DNA from: Gemmatimonadota bacterium
GTDB lineage: Bacteria; Gemmatimonadota; Gemmatimonadetes; Palauibacterales; Palauibacteraceae
Direction of reading: 5' to 3'
Length of the DNA: 64,000 nt
NCBI GenBank assembly: GCA_029262175.1
Contig: JAJCZV010000018.1
Location: 1 to 64,000, forward strand
Below, piece by piece: positions 9,506 through 18,041 of this stretch; the first letter of the stretch is position 1; each line of letters opens with the position of its first letter. The notes beneath the pieces are model-generated. The model was not told the origin of the DNA. It saw nothing but the letters and a program-made list of their open reading frames with translations, and searched no databases. The translations under genes and the position numbers were made by a program.

Positions 9506-11137
9506 ATGTACAGCAAGCAACGCAACGCCCTGTCGGGCCGAGGGCTAGTCGCCCTGGCCGGGCTTCTCATGACAGCGGCGCCGGTCCTCGGACAGGACCT
9601 CAGTAGCGCCGACCGAGAGATCTTGTATCAGCGAGTCAAGCCCGCCGTGGTCTACGTGCAAGCTCCGATCGAAGCCAACATCACGGTGCCGATCGATGGG
9701 ACCGTCTACAACTGGCAGGCCGGGATGACCTCGTCGGGTTCAGGCTTTCTGATCTCGCCCGACGGCTACGTGGTGACCAATGGTCACGTCATCGAGCTCT
9801 ACCACGCGGACAACGAGGATCAGCTGAAGGCTGAACTCTTCTTCAGCGCGATGGTGACCAACCTCGGTCCGATCCTCGCGGGGGAATTGGGGCGACAGCC
9901 GACCCAGCCCGAGCTGATCGAGATGTTCGTGAACCTGTGGCCAAACGCGGAAGTACAGCTCGCGAAGTCGTTGCAGGTTTACACGCAGAACTGGCGCGAG
10001 TATCCGGCCGACGTTCGAGAGTTCAGTCCGCCGATCAGCCAGTTTCCCGGCAAGTTCTCGAACCCGAACTACCAGTTCACGTCGGGCAGAGACGTCGCCA
10101 TCCTGAAGATCGATGCGCAGAACCTGCCGTCTGTCGGTCTTGGCGACTACGACCAGGTCCGTATGGGGCAGGACGTCTACCCAGCCGGATACCCGGGTAC
10201 CGTGTTGTCGCACTCCACGCTCGGCGACGCGAGCCGGTTGGAGATCACGATCAACCGCGGCGCCGTCTCGAGTCTGAAGACAACGACCTCCGGTGGTAGC
10301 GTGATGCAGATGGACGCGGATATCGCGCACGGAAACAGTGGAGGCCCGGTCTTCAACGAGCGAGGCCAGGTCGTCGCGATGTCGACCTTTGGCTCCTTGA
10401 TCGAAAGCTCCACGGGCGGCCAGCTCCTCGCACCCGGTCTGAACTTCGCGGTTCCGATAAGTACGATCAGCGAGTTTATTCGAGCCGAAGGGGTATCGCC
10501 GAACCGCACCGGTCTGTTCAACGAGGCGTGGGACCGCGCGATCGATGCCTATGCGATCCAAGACGGGCCCGCTGCCATCGCCGCTCTCAGCGAAGTGCTC
10601 GAGATCATGCCGAACCTGCCGGTTGCCGAACAGCTTCGGCTGACGGCGCGGCAATTCGCGCCGATCGACCCCGGACTGCCCGGGTGGGTCTTACCGGTCG
10701 GTGGCATCGTCGGAGTCGGCGCATTGCTTTTGTTTGCCGGCGCCCGCATGAACCGCAAGCCGAAGCTCGCCACCGCGACCGTGTCGAACGCGGCATCGGC
10801 GGCGACCGCCGTCGGGGCCAGCGCAGCGCCGCAAGCCTTGGGATCCGGCGGCACGCTCGTCGTTCGCGAGGGGCCGCTCGAAGGCAACCGATTCCCAGTG
10901 GGTCAAAACGGCGTGAAGATCGGCCGAGATCCGAGCTCGTGTCAGATCGTTTTAAACTCCTCTTCCGTATCGCGTGAGCACGCGATCGTCGCGCACGCGA
11001 ATGGAGACCTGTCGATCCGGAATCTGAGCGGAACGAACCCGACCTATGTAAACGATCGGGCGATCCAAGAGAGTCAGCTCCGAGCGGGAGACCGCATCAA
11101 GATCGGCGACTCCGTAATCCAATTCGAAAACTCGTAG
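9506..11137 (+). CDS. Secreted trypsin-like serine protease with transmembrane helix and cytoplasmic FHA domain
   Basis: 543 residues from ATG at 9506, behind the strong site AGAGGAGGAAGG. A signal peptide (GLVALAGLLMTAAPVLGQ) leads into a trypsin/DegP-like domain with catalytic His94 (TNGHV), Asp196 (DVAILKI) and Ser278 (GNSGGPV). A long insert lies between His and Asp. No PDZ domain is seen. A membrane helix follows at about 393-413 (LPVGGIVGVGALLLFAG), then a linker and a C-terminal FHA domain (GRDPSSCQIVL, SREHAI, NLSGTNPTYVN). The predicted topology is periplasmic protease and cytoplasmic FHA joined by one helix, so phosphothreonine binding inside could be coupled to proteolysis outside. 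This is an unusual architecture. Confidence 0.85.
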   Translation: MYSKQRNALSGRGLVALAGLLMTAAPVLGQDLSSADREILYQRVKPAVVYVQAPIEANITVPIDGTVYNWQAGMTSSGSGFLISPDGYVVTNGHVIELYHADNEDQLKAELFFSAMVTNLGPILAGELGRQPTQPELIEMFVNLWPNAEVQLAKSLQVYTQNWREYPADVREFSPPISQFPGKFSNPNYQFTSGRDVAILKIDAQNLPSVGLGDYDQVRMGQDVYPAGYPGTVLSHSTLGDASRLEITINRGAVSSLKTTTSGGSVMQMDADIAHGNSGGPVFNERGQVVAMSTFGSLIESSTGGQLLAPGLNFAVPISTISEFIRAEGVSPNRTGLFNEAWDRAIDAYAIQDGPAAIAALSEVLEIMPNLPVAEQLRLTARQFAPIDPGLPGWVLPVGGIVGVGALLLFAGARMNRKPKLATATVSNAASAATAVGASAAPQALGSGGTLVVREGPLEGNRFPVGQNGVKIGRDPSSCQIVLNSSSVSREHAIVAHANGDLSIRNLSGTNPTYVNDRAIQESQLRAGDRIKIGDSVIQFENS

Positions 11138-11150
11138 ACGGGGAGAGATC

Positions 11151-12026
11151 GTGCATAACAAACGGAAGATTTTCGGATGGTTTGCCGCTGGTGTCGTCGC
11201 GGCTCTGTCGCCGGCGATGGCCAGCGCCCAGGCGGGCGCCGTCGGGGCGGCCGTCGCGGTCGGTGGCGGCGTGGAAAACGCACATAGCAGCGCGCCGATA
11301 CAAAGCGAGCACGCACTGACGCTCGGCACCGGCCGGACGGCCTTCACGGTCCACGCCGGGCTGACATCCGGCAGCGTGGGAAGCAACGCCAGCTTCGAGG
11401 TGATCCAAACGTTGATCGGGGGTTTCTACGGGGTGAGCGATGACCTCACGATCGGGGCGATCCTCTTCCCCGTGACGAACATTTCGCTCGACGTCACCGA
11501 TCCGACGAGCGGTGCTTCGTTCTCGGAAAGCGGGTCAGGCGTGGGAGACCTGAGCCTGTACGGAAAGTACGCGCTCGGGGAGTCGGCCGATGGCCGAACA
11601 TCGTTCGCGGCGATCGCCTCCCTGGAGCTTCCGACCGCGGGGACGGCGGATCTGGGCGGCACTCCGATCAGTCTAGGGTTGGACGGCGTCGCGATCGGGA
11701 TCGGCGGCGCGGTCTCGCACCGAGCCAACAGCTCGTCCTTCCACGGTTCCGCTCAGTTGGCAATTCCGACGAGCGACTTAGATGGAGACGCGTTTGTCCG
11801 TTTGGGTGGGGCGGCGGTGTTCGGAGTTTCCGACCGAGTCGGCCTGAGCGGCGAGGTTCTGGCAAACGTGGGTAGCGAGACTCAGTTCACCGGAGGCCCC
11901 GGAGTTCGCTTTCAGGCTTCGGACAACGTGTTCCTCGATGTGGCCGCGTTGTTTCTTCTCGGCTCCAGCATCAGCGAGGACCCGTTTGACTACGGGCTCG
12001 TGGTCGGACTGAACATCGGCGGTTAG
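11151..12026 (+). CDS. Putative outer-membrane beta-barrel/transporter-like protein, last gene of the kinase island
   Basis: 291 residues from GTG at 11151 (GGGGAGA upstream), 13 nt after the FHA-protease stop. The signal peptide (FAAGVVAALSPAMASAQA) is clear. The mature part alternates short Gly/Ser-rich amphipathic strands (FEVIQTLIGGFYGVSDDLTIG; LSLYGKYALGESADG; VFGVSDRVGLSGEV) as in small outer-membrane barrels. No family name can be fixed from sequence alone. Its place at the end of the island, before the terminator, makes it a candidate effector or substrate of the periplasmic protease. The final 13 nt of the gene, including the stop, are duplicated in tandem just downstream. Confidence 0.65.
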   Translation: MHNKRKIFGWFAAGVVAALSPAMASAQAGAVGAAVAVGGGVENAHSSAPIQSEHALTLGTGRTAFTVHAGLTSGSVGSNASFEVIQTLIGGFYGVSDDLTIGAILFPVTNISLDVTDPTSGASFSESGSGVGDLSLYGKYALGESADGRTSFAAIASLELPTAGTADLGGTPISLGLDGVAIGIGGAVSHRANSSSFHGSAQLAIPTSDLDGDAFVRLGGAAVFGVSDRVGLSGEVLANVGSETQFTGGPGVRFQASDNVFLDVAALFLLGSSISEDPFDYGLVVGLNIGG

Positions 12027-12039
12027 CATCGGCGGTTAG
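12014..12039 (+). repeat. Perfect 13-bp tandem duplication spanning the stop codon
   Basis: The unit CATCGGCGGTTAG occurs twice back to back (12014-12026 and 12027-12039). The first copy contains the last codons and TAG stop of the outer-membrane protein gene. It looks like a replication-slippage duplication and leaves the protein unchanged. Confidence 0.9.
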
Positions 12040-12080
12040 ATCGATCCGGCCGGGACCCAACGCCCGGAGCGGATGGATCG

Positions 12081-12116
12081 ACGCGGTGGAGGCCTTGGTC
12101 TCCACCGCGTTTTTTT
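12081..12116 (+). terminator. Strong intrinsic terminator closing the kinase island
   Basis: A perfect 10-bp stem, ACGCGGTGGA (12081-12090) with TCCACCGCGT (12101-12110), encloses a 10-nt loop and is followed by a run of T. It lies 54 nt after the last plus-strand stop. There is no equivalent A-run on the other side, so it acts on plus-strand transcription. Confidence 0.9.
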
Positions 12117-12118
12117 GG

Positions 12119-13111
12119 CTACGTGTATCTCTGGACTTCCCTCCAGGCGTCAGCTCTCAGCGCGACCTCGTCGGACAGACGCTCCGCCGCACGCAACAAC
12201 TCCGCGGGATCCCCGCTCGTCGCCGTCTGGGCTCGGACGAGCGTGGCGAGCGCATGGTCGAGATGGTGAACCAACGCTTGCCGCGCGATAATCGCATCGT
12301 GGACCACGGCAGCCAGACCCGGGTCTTCGTCCTCGACCGGCTCGCGTTCAAGCACGGCAAGACTTCGATCGAACTGATCCAGATCGACCACCGCGCGACA
12401 AGACAACGAGAGGAGTTCGCTGGTCGCCGCCGTGAGGTCGTCGGTTGAGGGCGCCTCTGCATCGGAACCCAGAGCGATCGCCACGGCGACGATATCCTTG
12501 AGCCGATCGCGCGCCCGACCGGACGGCAGACTCGCCAGCGTGCTACGAACTCGTGTCTCGATCGGAAGCGGCAACGAAAAGACTGGCGAGACTTCGGGAA
12601 TCCAGATCGGTTCGGTCGTCTTGCGCGCAGCCGCGAGAATCAACAGGGCTCCGAACACCGGTCCCAGCACAAACATCGCGGCGGTCCCGGTCAGACCCAA
12701 GAAGAGCCCCATGCCCGCCGCCGCGCCGGCCAACGCGAGTAGACCTCTCGGAATTCGGCGCCACGCGTCCGCCTTGGACACCGCGACCGCGGAGACGCCC
12801 CGCATCGAAAGTGTTGCGGCGGCCCGTCCGGCCGTGACCTCGGGTAGTCCGACGATCGGGCGGACGCCTTCTGCCACATCCCGAGCCGCGTCCAAGGTGA
12901 CCGCTCCGCCTAGGGCATCGACCAGCCAGGCTTCGAATCCTTCGCGGTCGGCACGTCGGCCCGATGCTTCGACAAAGAGGAGTGCTTCGGTACCCCCGCG
13001 GGCGCAGCTCGCGCAGGTTCCGAGGGAGAGGACGTCAGGGCTCTCGCAAATGTCGCAGGCCGAGTAGCCGGCCGGCGCCACCGCGGCGTTCGGTTCGAGT
13101 AACGCCTGCAT
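12119..13111 (-). CDS. Unknown membrane protein with N-terminal Cys-rich (zinc-ribbon-like) motif
   Basis: 330 residues, not recognised. The N-terminus has a CDIC...CASC metal-binding pattern (residues about 19-37). A region at about 120-160 forms one or two membrane segments (GLLALAGAAAGMGLFLGL and AAMFVLGPVFGALLILAA). The C-terminal part is helical and acidic with repeated Leu/Ala/Glu patterns (about 200-330), possibly a helical bundle or coiled coil. It starts 3 nt after the upstream gene's stop, so the two form an operon. No catalytic motif is visible. Confidence 0.7.
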   Translation of the reverse strand: MQALLEPNAAVAPAGYSACDICESPDVLSLGTCASCARGGTEALLFVEASGRRADREGFEAWLVDALGGAVTLDAARDVAEGVRPIVGLPEVTAGRAAATLSMRGVSAVAVSKADAWRRIPRGLLALAGAAAGMGLFLGLTGTAAMFVLGPVFGALLILAAARKTTEPIWIPEVSPVFSLPLPIETRVRSTLASLPSGRARDRLKDIVAVAIALGSDAEAPSTDDLTAATSELLSLSCRAVVDLDQFDRSLAVLEREPVEDEDPGLAAVVHDAIIARQALVHHLDHALATLVRAQTATSGDPAELLRAAERLSDEVALRADAWREVQRYT

Positions 13112-13114
13112 GGT

Positions 13115-13723
13115 CTACAGGACGCCGCGAGCGGACCGAAGCTGTCCGAGGACGGATCGAGCGTTGCCGGTAAACCCGTCGTCTTGGTCGTAGTGTTCTA
13201 GGAAGCGTTCGAGATAGTGGCCTGCCCTGTCCAGATCCCCCGAACCGTACCGAGCCATGCCAGCGTGGTAGAGCGCCATATAGTGGTTCGGCCAATACTC
13301 GACGACGAGTTCCATGATCGGACCGGCGGCGAGATCATCGCCGGCGTCGGCAACGGGGTGCCCGACGCCAAACACCACTCCGGCCGCACGCCACTGAGCT
13401 TCGCCTTCGAGCCCGTCCAAAATCGCGCGGGCTCGATCGATGCGACCGGCGAGCGCGAAACAGGCGGCGCTGTAACCCGCCGCGGTCGTACCGGCCGGCG
13501 CCGGGTTCCACTTGTGCCGAGTCTCGACTTCGACCGCGTTGCAGTGGGGCCGCATCGCTTGAAACCACTGGAGCTCGGCTCCCATGGCGGACGGCGCCAG
13601 ACCGGGTTCGACGTGCGGGCGCGTGTAGACATGTGACGCACCTGTAGCGTCACCGGTACGGCTCAAGCCCAACACGGCCGCCAACATCACGAACACCCAT
13701 CCCGCTAGATAAAGTTTGCGCAT
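13115..13723 (-). CDS. Small secreted or membrane-anchored TPR-like protein
   Basis: 202 residues from ATG at 13723, preceded by GGGGCGAG; a start at 13756 would add 11 residues. An N-terminal hydrophobic segment (LAGWVFVMLAAVLGL) is a signal peptide or anchor. The mature part contains TPR-like helices (GYSAACFALAGRIDRARAIL; ALYHAGMARYGSGDLDRAGHYL) and ends in RSVLGQLRSARG. TPR-like modules mediate protein-protein contacts; no enzyme activity is suggested. It is followed after 3 nt by the Cys-rich membrane protein gene. Confidence 0.7.
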   Translation of the reverse strand: MRKLYLAGWVFVMLAAVLGLSRTGDATGASHVYTRPHVEPGLAPSAMGAELQWFQAMRPHCNAVEVETRHKWNPAPAGTTAAGYSAACFALAGRIDRARAILDGLEGEAQWRAAGVVFGVGHPVADAGDDLAAGPIMELVVEYWPNHYMALYHAGMARYGSGDLDRAGHYLERFLEHYDQDDGFTGNARSVLGQLRSARGVL

Positions 13724-13931
13724 GGTCTCGCCCCATTTGCACCGCGTCACGGGCAACCCGTGACCTCCGGCGCGCTTACGTCTCTGGTTCCGTGGGAGGG
13801 GAACGATTGAGGGGTCTGAACTTGCACACGTACGGACGGATCCACCCCCGACCCAAACCCACGCAAAACAGCTTCTCCCGTCGCCCTACGCGGCTTCCAG
13901 GGGCAAATAACGGACCGAAGAAGGGGCGCGG

Positions 13932-14423
13932 CTAATAGTCGATGCGATCGGCGTTGGAGTTCCATGCGTCGAACTCGGACCCCGCCTCCGTCACGTTCAA
14001 CTGGCGTGTCTCCAAGTCCCGTGCTTCGACCGGGCGGGCCAGCTCGTCGTAGATAAACTGGTCGTCGAAACCGGCGGCAGCGGCGACGGCGCGTCCGCTG
14101 GCAAAAAAGACCCGCGCCGGCCGAGCCCAGTAGAGCGCCCCCATGCACATCGGGCACGGCTCAGAACTCGAATAGACATCACAGTCGTCGAGTTGATGCG
14201 TGCCCAACGCGCGGCAGGCAGCACGGATGGCGACCACCTCGGCGTGCGCAGTCGGGTCCCCGCTGTCCGTCACCCGATTCGTGCCCGTGGCAACGATTTC
14301 TCCCTCACGCACCACGATCGCCCCAAACGGACCTCCGCCGTTTCCGACGCTCTCGACGGCGAGTCGAACCGTCTCCGCCAGGAACCGCATGGAATCGGTC
14401 TCGTGCTCGGATTGAGGTGTCAT
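13932..14423 (-). CDS. guaD: Guanine deaminase (CDA-fold)
   Basis: 163 residues, close to the usual length of about 156 for the cytidine-deaminase-fold guanine deaminase family. It shows the zinc site HAEVVAIRAA (His ligand and catalytic Glu) and PCPMCMGALYWAR (two Cys ligands). The C-terminal AGFDDQFIYDEL signature separates GuaD from tRNA adenosine deaminases. It hydrolyses guanine to xanthine plus ammonia in the cytoplasm. It is divergent from xanthine dehydrogenase, which consumes its product, so it is the entry step of the purine catabolic block. ATG 14423 is used; ATG 14390 is possible. Confidence 0.88.
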   Translation of the reverse strand: MTPQSEHETDSMRFLAETVRLAVESVGNGGGPFGAIVVREGEIVATGTNRVTDSGDPTAHAEVVAIRAACRALGTHQLDDCDVYSSSEPCPMCMGALYWARPARVFFASGRAVAAAAGFDDQFIYDELARPVEARDLETRQLNVTEAGSEFDAWNSNADRIDY

Positions 14424-14451
14424 TCATGACCCTGGGTCGAGGTGCGCGTCG

Positions 14452-14480
14452 TTGCTCGGGTACCGCCGGACAGGGAATAT
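14452..14480 (+). promoter_or_regulatory. Candidate sigma70-like promoter for the xanthine dehydrogenase operon
   Basis: TTGCTC (14452-14457) is followed after 17 nt by GAATAT (14475-14480). The chosen ATG at 14488 lies so close that a transcript from here would be nearly leaderless. Only a partial match to consensus; offered as tentative. Confidence 0.25.
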
Positions 14481-14487
14481 AGGACCG

Positions 14488-16689
14488 ATGGACATCATGC
14501 GTCGTGAAGGTCTGGACAAACTCTCGGGTCGAGAGCGGTACGTCGACGATCTACCCCTCGGGCCGTTTCTGTGGGGTGGGACCGTCCGAAGCCCGATCGC
14601 ACGTGGCCGAATCACCGAGATCCGCTTCCCGACGGACTTCGATCGATCCGAGTGGGTGATCGTCGACGCCAGCGATATTCCGGGTCGAAACTCGATTTAT
14701 CTGAAAGCACACGATCAACCCGCGCTCGCGGAGACGGACATCCGCCACATTCACGAGCCCGTGCTGTTGATCGCCCACCCCTCCCGCGCAGCGGTGCGAA
14801 AAGCTGTGTCCGAGATCGAAGTGATCTTCGAGCCCGCCCCGCCATGGCTCGACTTCATCAACGACCCGCCAGCCGAGATGATCCAGCACGGGAAAGACAA
14901 CGTCTTCAAGCGCATCGAGATCTCGAAGGGAGATGTCGAAACCGCACTCGCCGGCGCGCCCATCGTCGTGGAGGGAGAGTACCAGACCGGCGCTCAGGAG
15001 CACGTCTATCTCGAGACGCAGGGGATGATCGCGCACAAAGAGGGCGGCGTCATGGTCGTCCGTGGTTCGATGCAATGCCCCTTCTACGTGGAGAAGGCGC
15101 TCCGCAGCCTACTCGGTTGCACCGAGCGAGAACTGCGAATCGTCCAAACGCCGACCGGCGGCGGGTTCGGAGGGAAGGAAGAGTATCCCTCGGTGATCGC
15201 GGCTCACGCAGCCCTGCTTGCCGCCAACGCCGATCGGCCGGTCAAGTTGATCTACGAGCGCGCGGAAGACATGGCGGTGACGACCAAGCGACACCCGGCC
15301 CGCATCCGCCATCGGACGGGCGTGACCGAAGACGGCAGACTTCTCGCTCAAGACATCTCCGTGCGAACCGATGGCGGCGCCTACGTCACGTTGTCACCGG
15401 TCGTTCTTTCACGGGCCTGCATTCACGCGGCGGGACCCTACGCGTGCGACCACGTCCGGATCGTCGGCGAGAGCGTGCTGACCAACCGCGTACCCTACGG
15501 AGCGTTTCGCGGCTTTGGAAACCCTCAGGCTTGTTTCGCTTTCGAACGGCAGATGGATGCGATCGCGCGACGGCTCGGATTGGATCCGATCGAAGTGCGG
15601 CGACGAAACTTGATTCGCGATGGTCAATCGACGGCGACGAAGCAGGTCATCCAAGATGGCACCGACCGTGTTGCGCTCCTGGACCGCGCCCTGTCGGTCG
15701 CAGACGTAGCCGGCAAACGCGCCGCACACGCAACCTTCAACGCGGTGAGCTCGAGCACTCGCCGGGGCGTGGGCGTGGCCATGTACCACCACGGCGCCGG
15801 ATTCACCGGCGCGGGTGAAGTGGAGATGGACTCGCGCGTCCACGTCGTTGGGCGTAAGGACGGCACGGTCGAGGTGCGCGCCGCGAGCACCGAGATGGGT
15901 CAAGGCACGATCACGGTGTTCACGCAGCTCGCCGCCGAGCGACTCGGACTTCCCCCCGAAGTCGTCTTGATCGCGCCTCCGGACACCCACGGCGTTCCCA
16001 ACAGCGGGCCGACGGTCGCGTCGCGCACGGCCATGATCGTCGGGCATCTCGTCGAACTCGGCTGCGATGATCTGCGGCGTCGAATCGGGCTCACCGACGA
16101 CGCTCGGGGCCCCATCGTCCGCGACGCCATTGTCGCTTGGCACGACGAGCACGACGAGGACGTCGTCGTGGGTGAGGGGCGATATGTGCCGCCGCCCGGC
16201 ATCGACTGGAACGAGGACACGTACGAAGGCTCTGCCTACGGCACGTTTTGTTGGGCGGCTCACGTCGCGGAGGTAGAAGTCGACCTTCGGACCTTCGGCG
16301 TGCGGGTCCTCGACTACGTCGCGGTCCAGGAGGTCGGGACCGTTCTGAACGAGGTCCTGGCTCGGGGTCAGGTGCAGGGCGGCGTGGTGCAGGGCATCGG
16401 TTGGGCGCTTCTGGAAGAATGCGTCGAACGCGAGGGCGCCATGATCAATACACAGCTGACCAACTACATCATTCCCACGAGTGGAGACGTCCCGCCGATT
16501 CGAGTCGAGTTTCTTCAGACTCCGTATCCGTATGGCGCCCAAGGGGCCAAGGGTCTTGGAGAGCTTCCGCTGAACGGTCCGGCGCCGGCGCTGACGAGCG
16601 CAGTGGGCGCGGCGCTCGGCGTTGAACCGACCGCGATTCCTCTGACGCCGGAACGTCTACTCGAGTTGATGGCCACGGTCGCCGCATGA
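14488..16689 (+). CDS. xdhB: Xanthine dehydrogenase, molybdopterin-binding catalytic subunit
   Basis: 733 residues. It belongs to the molybdenum hydroxylase large-subunit family: an N-terminal aldehyde oxidase/XDH a/b hammerhead region (RREGLDKLSGRERYVDDLP), then Moco-binding segments (GGGFGGKEEYP, GAFRGFGNPQ, STEMGQGTITVFTQ) and the C-terminal KGLGELPLNGPAPA motif with the catalytic Glu. It hydroxylates xanthine (and hypoxanthine) to urate. The next gene supplies the FeS/FAD half and overlaps it by ATGA. Substrate assignment rests mainly on context (guaD divergent, urate hydroxylase nearby), because close family members also act on other heterocycles. ATG 14488 follows AGGA. Confidence 0.85.
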   Translation: MDIMRREGLDKLSGRERYVDDLPLGPFLWGGTVRSPIARGRITEIRFPTDFDRSEWVIVDASDIPGRNSIYLKAHDQPALAETDIRHIHEPVLLIAHPSRAAVRKAVSEIEVIFEPAPPWLDFINDPPAEMIQHGKDNVFKRIEISKGDVETALAGAPIVVEGEYQTGAQEHVYLETQGMIAHKEGGVMVVRGSMQCPFYVEKALRSLLGCTERELRIVQTPTGGGFGGKEEYPSVIAAHAALLAANADRPVKLIYERAEDMAVTTKRHPARIRHRTGVTEDGRLLAQDISVRTDGGAYVTLSPVVLSRACIHAAGPYACDHVRIVGESVLTNRVPYGAFRGFGNPQACFAFERQMDAIARRLGLDPIEVRRRNLIRDGQSTATKQVIQDGTDRVALLDRALSVADVAGKRAAHATFNAVSSSTRRGVGVAMYHHGAGFTGAGEVEMDSRVHVVGRKDGTVEVRAASTEMGQGTITVFTQLAAERLGLPPEVVLIAPPDTHGVPNSGPTVASRTAMIVGHLVELGCDDLRRRIGLTDDARGPIVRDAIVAWHDEHDEDVVVGEGRYVPPPGIDWNEDTYEGSAYGTFCWAAHVAEVEVDLRTFGVRVLDYVAVQEVGTVLNEVLARGQVQGGVVQGIGWALLEECVEREGAMINTQLTNYIIPTSGDVPPIRVEFLQTPYPYGAQGAKGLGELPLNGPAPALTSAVGAALGVEPTAIPLTPERLLELMATVAA

Positions 16690-18041
16690 TCGAGTTTCGC
16701 CTCAATGGACAGAGGATCGAAGTGGAGGTCGATCCGGCCGAGCGTCTGCTCGATCTGCTCAGGTATCGCTTGGATCTTACGGGTACGAAGGAGGGTTGCG
16801 CGGAGGGCGAGTGCGGGGCCTGCACCGTGTACATGGACGGGCTGCCCGTGGACTCCTGCCTCGTGCCGGCCTATCAAGCCGAGGGACGGGAGATCACCAC
16901 CATCGAAGCGCTGGATCGCGACCGCTTAGGTCCATTCCTGGAAACCGGTGCAACGCAATGTGGCGCGTGCACCCCCGGGGTCGTGATGACCGGCACCTGG
17001 GTGCGCGATCGGCCCGAACTTTTGGAAACGCACGACCTGCGAGAGCTCATGGCCGGCAATCTCTGCCGTTGTACCGGATACGACGGGATCATCGAAGGGG
17101 TCGAGGCGGCCCTATCGACACCGGCCGTGGATTCGCACGACCCGGCAGCGTTGCCGCAGCCCCCCGCCCCGCTCGCCCTGGCAGGCGTGCGCGGCGCGGG
17201 ATCCGTGCTCCGACCCGGCTCGGTGGACGACGCGCTCGCGATGTTGGGGCAGTTCCCGGACGCGGTGCCGATCGCTGGTGGTACGGATCTGATGGTGCAT
17301 TGGCCCGGACACTTCGAAGCTCATGCGCGCACCTATGTGGACCTGACCCGGATCGAGTCCCTGAGGGAGCATCGATGGACCGACGAACAATTGATCATCG
17401 GCGCTCTAACGACGTATTGGGATCTCATCCAAGACGAACGGGTGCGACGGGAGTTCCCCCTGCTCGAACATGCGGCTCGGCAGGTCGGAGCCGTTCAGAT
17501 CCAGACGCGAGGCACCTGGGCGGGTAACATCGCCAACGCATCGCCCGCCGCCGATGGTGTCCCCGTGCTCATGGCCTACGACGCCGTTGTGGACCTTCAA
17601 TCGAGCCGCGGGACCGAGACCATCTCGCTCGATGACTTCTATCTTGGATACAAACAGATGCGGTTGGCAGCTGATCAGCTCATCGTCGGCATCAGAGTCC
17701 CCCGCCGCGCGTACGACGTGGCGTGGTTCGACAAAGTCGGCTCGCGCGCCGCGCAGGCGATCACGAAGATCGGGGTTGCCGTCACGCGACAGGCGGCGTC
17801 GGGGGAGGACCGTTGGCGCGTCGTCGCCAACAGCGCGGCGCCCACCGTCTGTCGGTGTGCGAGTGTCGAGCATCTACTGCAAGCCAACACGCCGGTGGAT
17901 TCACCAGAGGCGTTGATGGAGGCGCTTGGCAAGGACGTGACGCCCATCGACGACATTCGTTCAACGCGAGCCTATCGACAGAGTGTGCTAGCACGTCTGA
18001 TCTATTTTGGTCTTCGTGACCGAGTGGAGTTCGTCTCGTGA
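16686..18041 (+). CDS. xdhA: Xanthine dehydrogenase, fused [2Fe-2S]/FAD subunit
   Basis: 451 residues. Residues 1-80 form a plant-type [2Fe-2S] domain (CAEGECGACTVYMDG) and about 90-150 the second, helical [2Fe-2S] domain (QCGACTPGVVMT; GNLCRCTGYDGI). About 170-451 is the FAD-binding domain of the CO dehydrogenase flavoprotein type (AGGTDLMVHW; GNIANASPAADGVP). Electrons from the Mo site pass through the two clusters to FAD and then to NAD+ or another acceptor. The start overlaps the catalytic subunit stop (ATGA) and the end overlaps the next gene (GTGA), so all three are cotranslated. No XdhC maturation factor is in the window. Confidence 0.88.
   Translation: MIEFRLNGQRIEVEVDPAERLLDLLRYRLDLTGTKEGCAEGECGACTVYMDGLPVDSCLVPAYQAEGREITTIEALDRDRLGPFLETGATQCGACTPGVVMTGTWVRDRPELLETHDLRELMAGNLCRCTGYDGIIEGVEAALSTPAVDSHDPAALPQPPAPLALAGVRGAGSVLRPGSVDDALAMLGQFPDAVPIAGGTDLMVHWPGHFEAHARTYVDLTRIESLREHRWTDEQLIIGALTTYWDLIQDERVRREFPLLEHAARQVGAVQIQTRGTWAGNIANASPAADGVPVLMAYDAVVDLQSSRGTETISLDDFYLGYKQMRLAADQLIVGIRVPRRAYDVAWFDKVGSRAAQAITKIGVAVTRQAASGEDRWRVVANSAAPTVCRCASVEHLLQANTPVDSPEALMEALGKDVTPIDDIRSTRAYRQSVLARLIYFGLRDRVEFVS

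Noticed and set aside
2205..12026. Type VI secretion regulatory cluster (kinase, PP2C, Fha)
   Set aside because: No tss/vgr/hcp genes are seen, and the protease and sigma factor do not fit.
15409..16542. Long minus-strand open frame inside xdhB
   Set aside because: Antisense shadow of the molybdopterin subunit, Arg/Asp-rich and without motifs.
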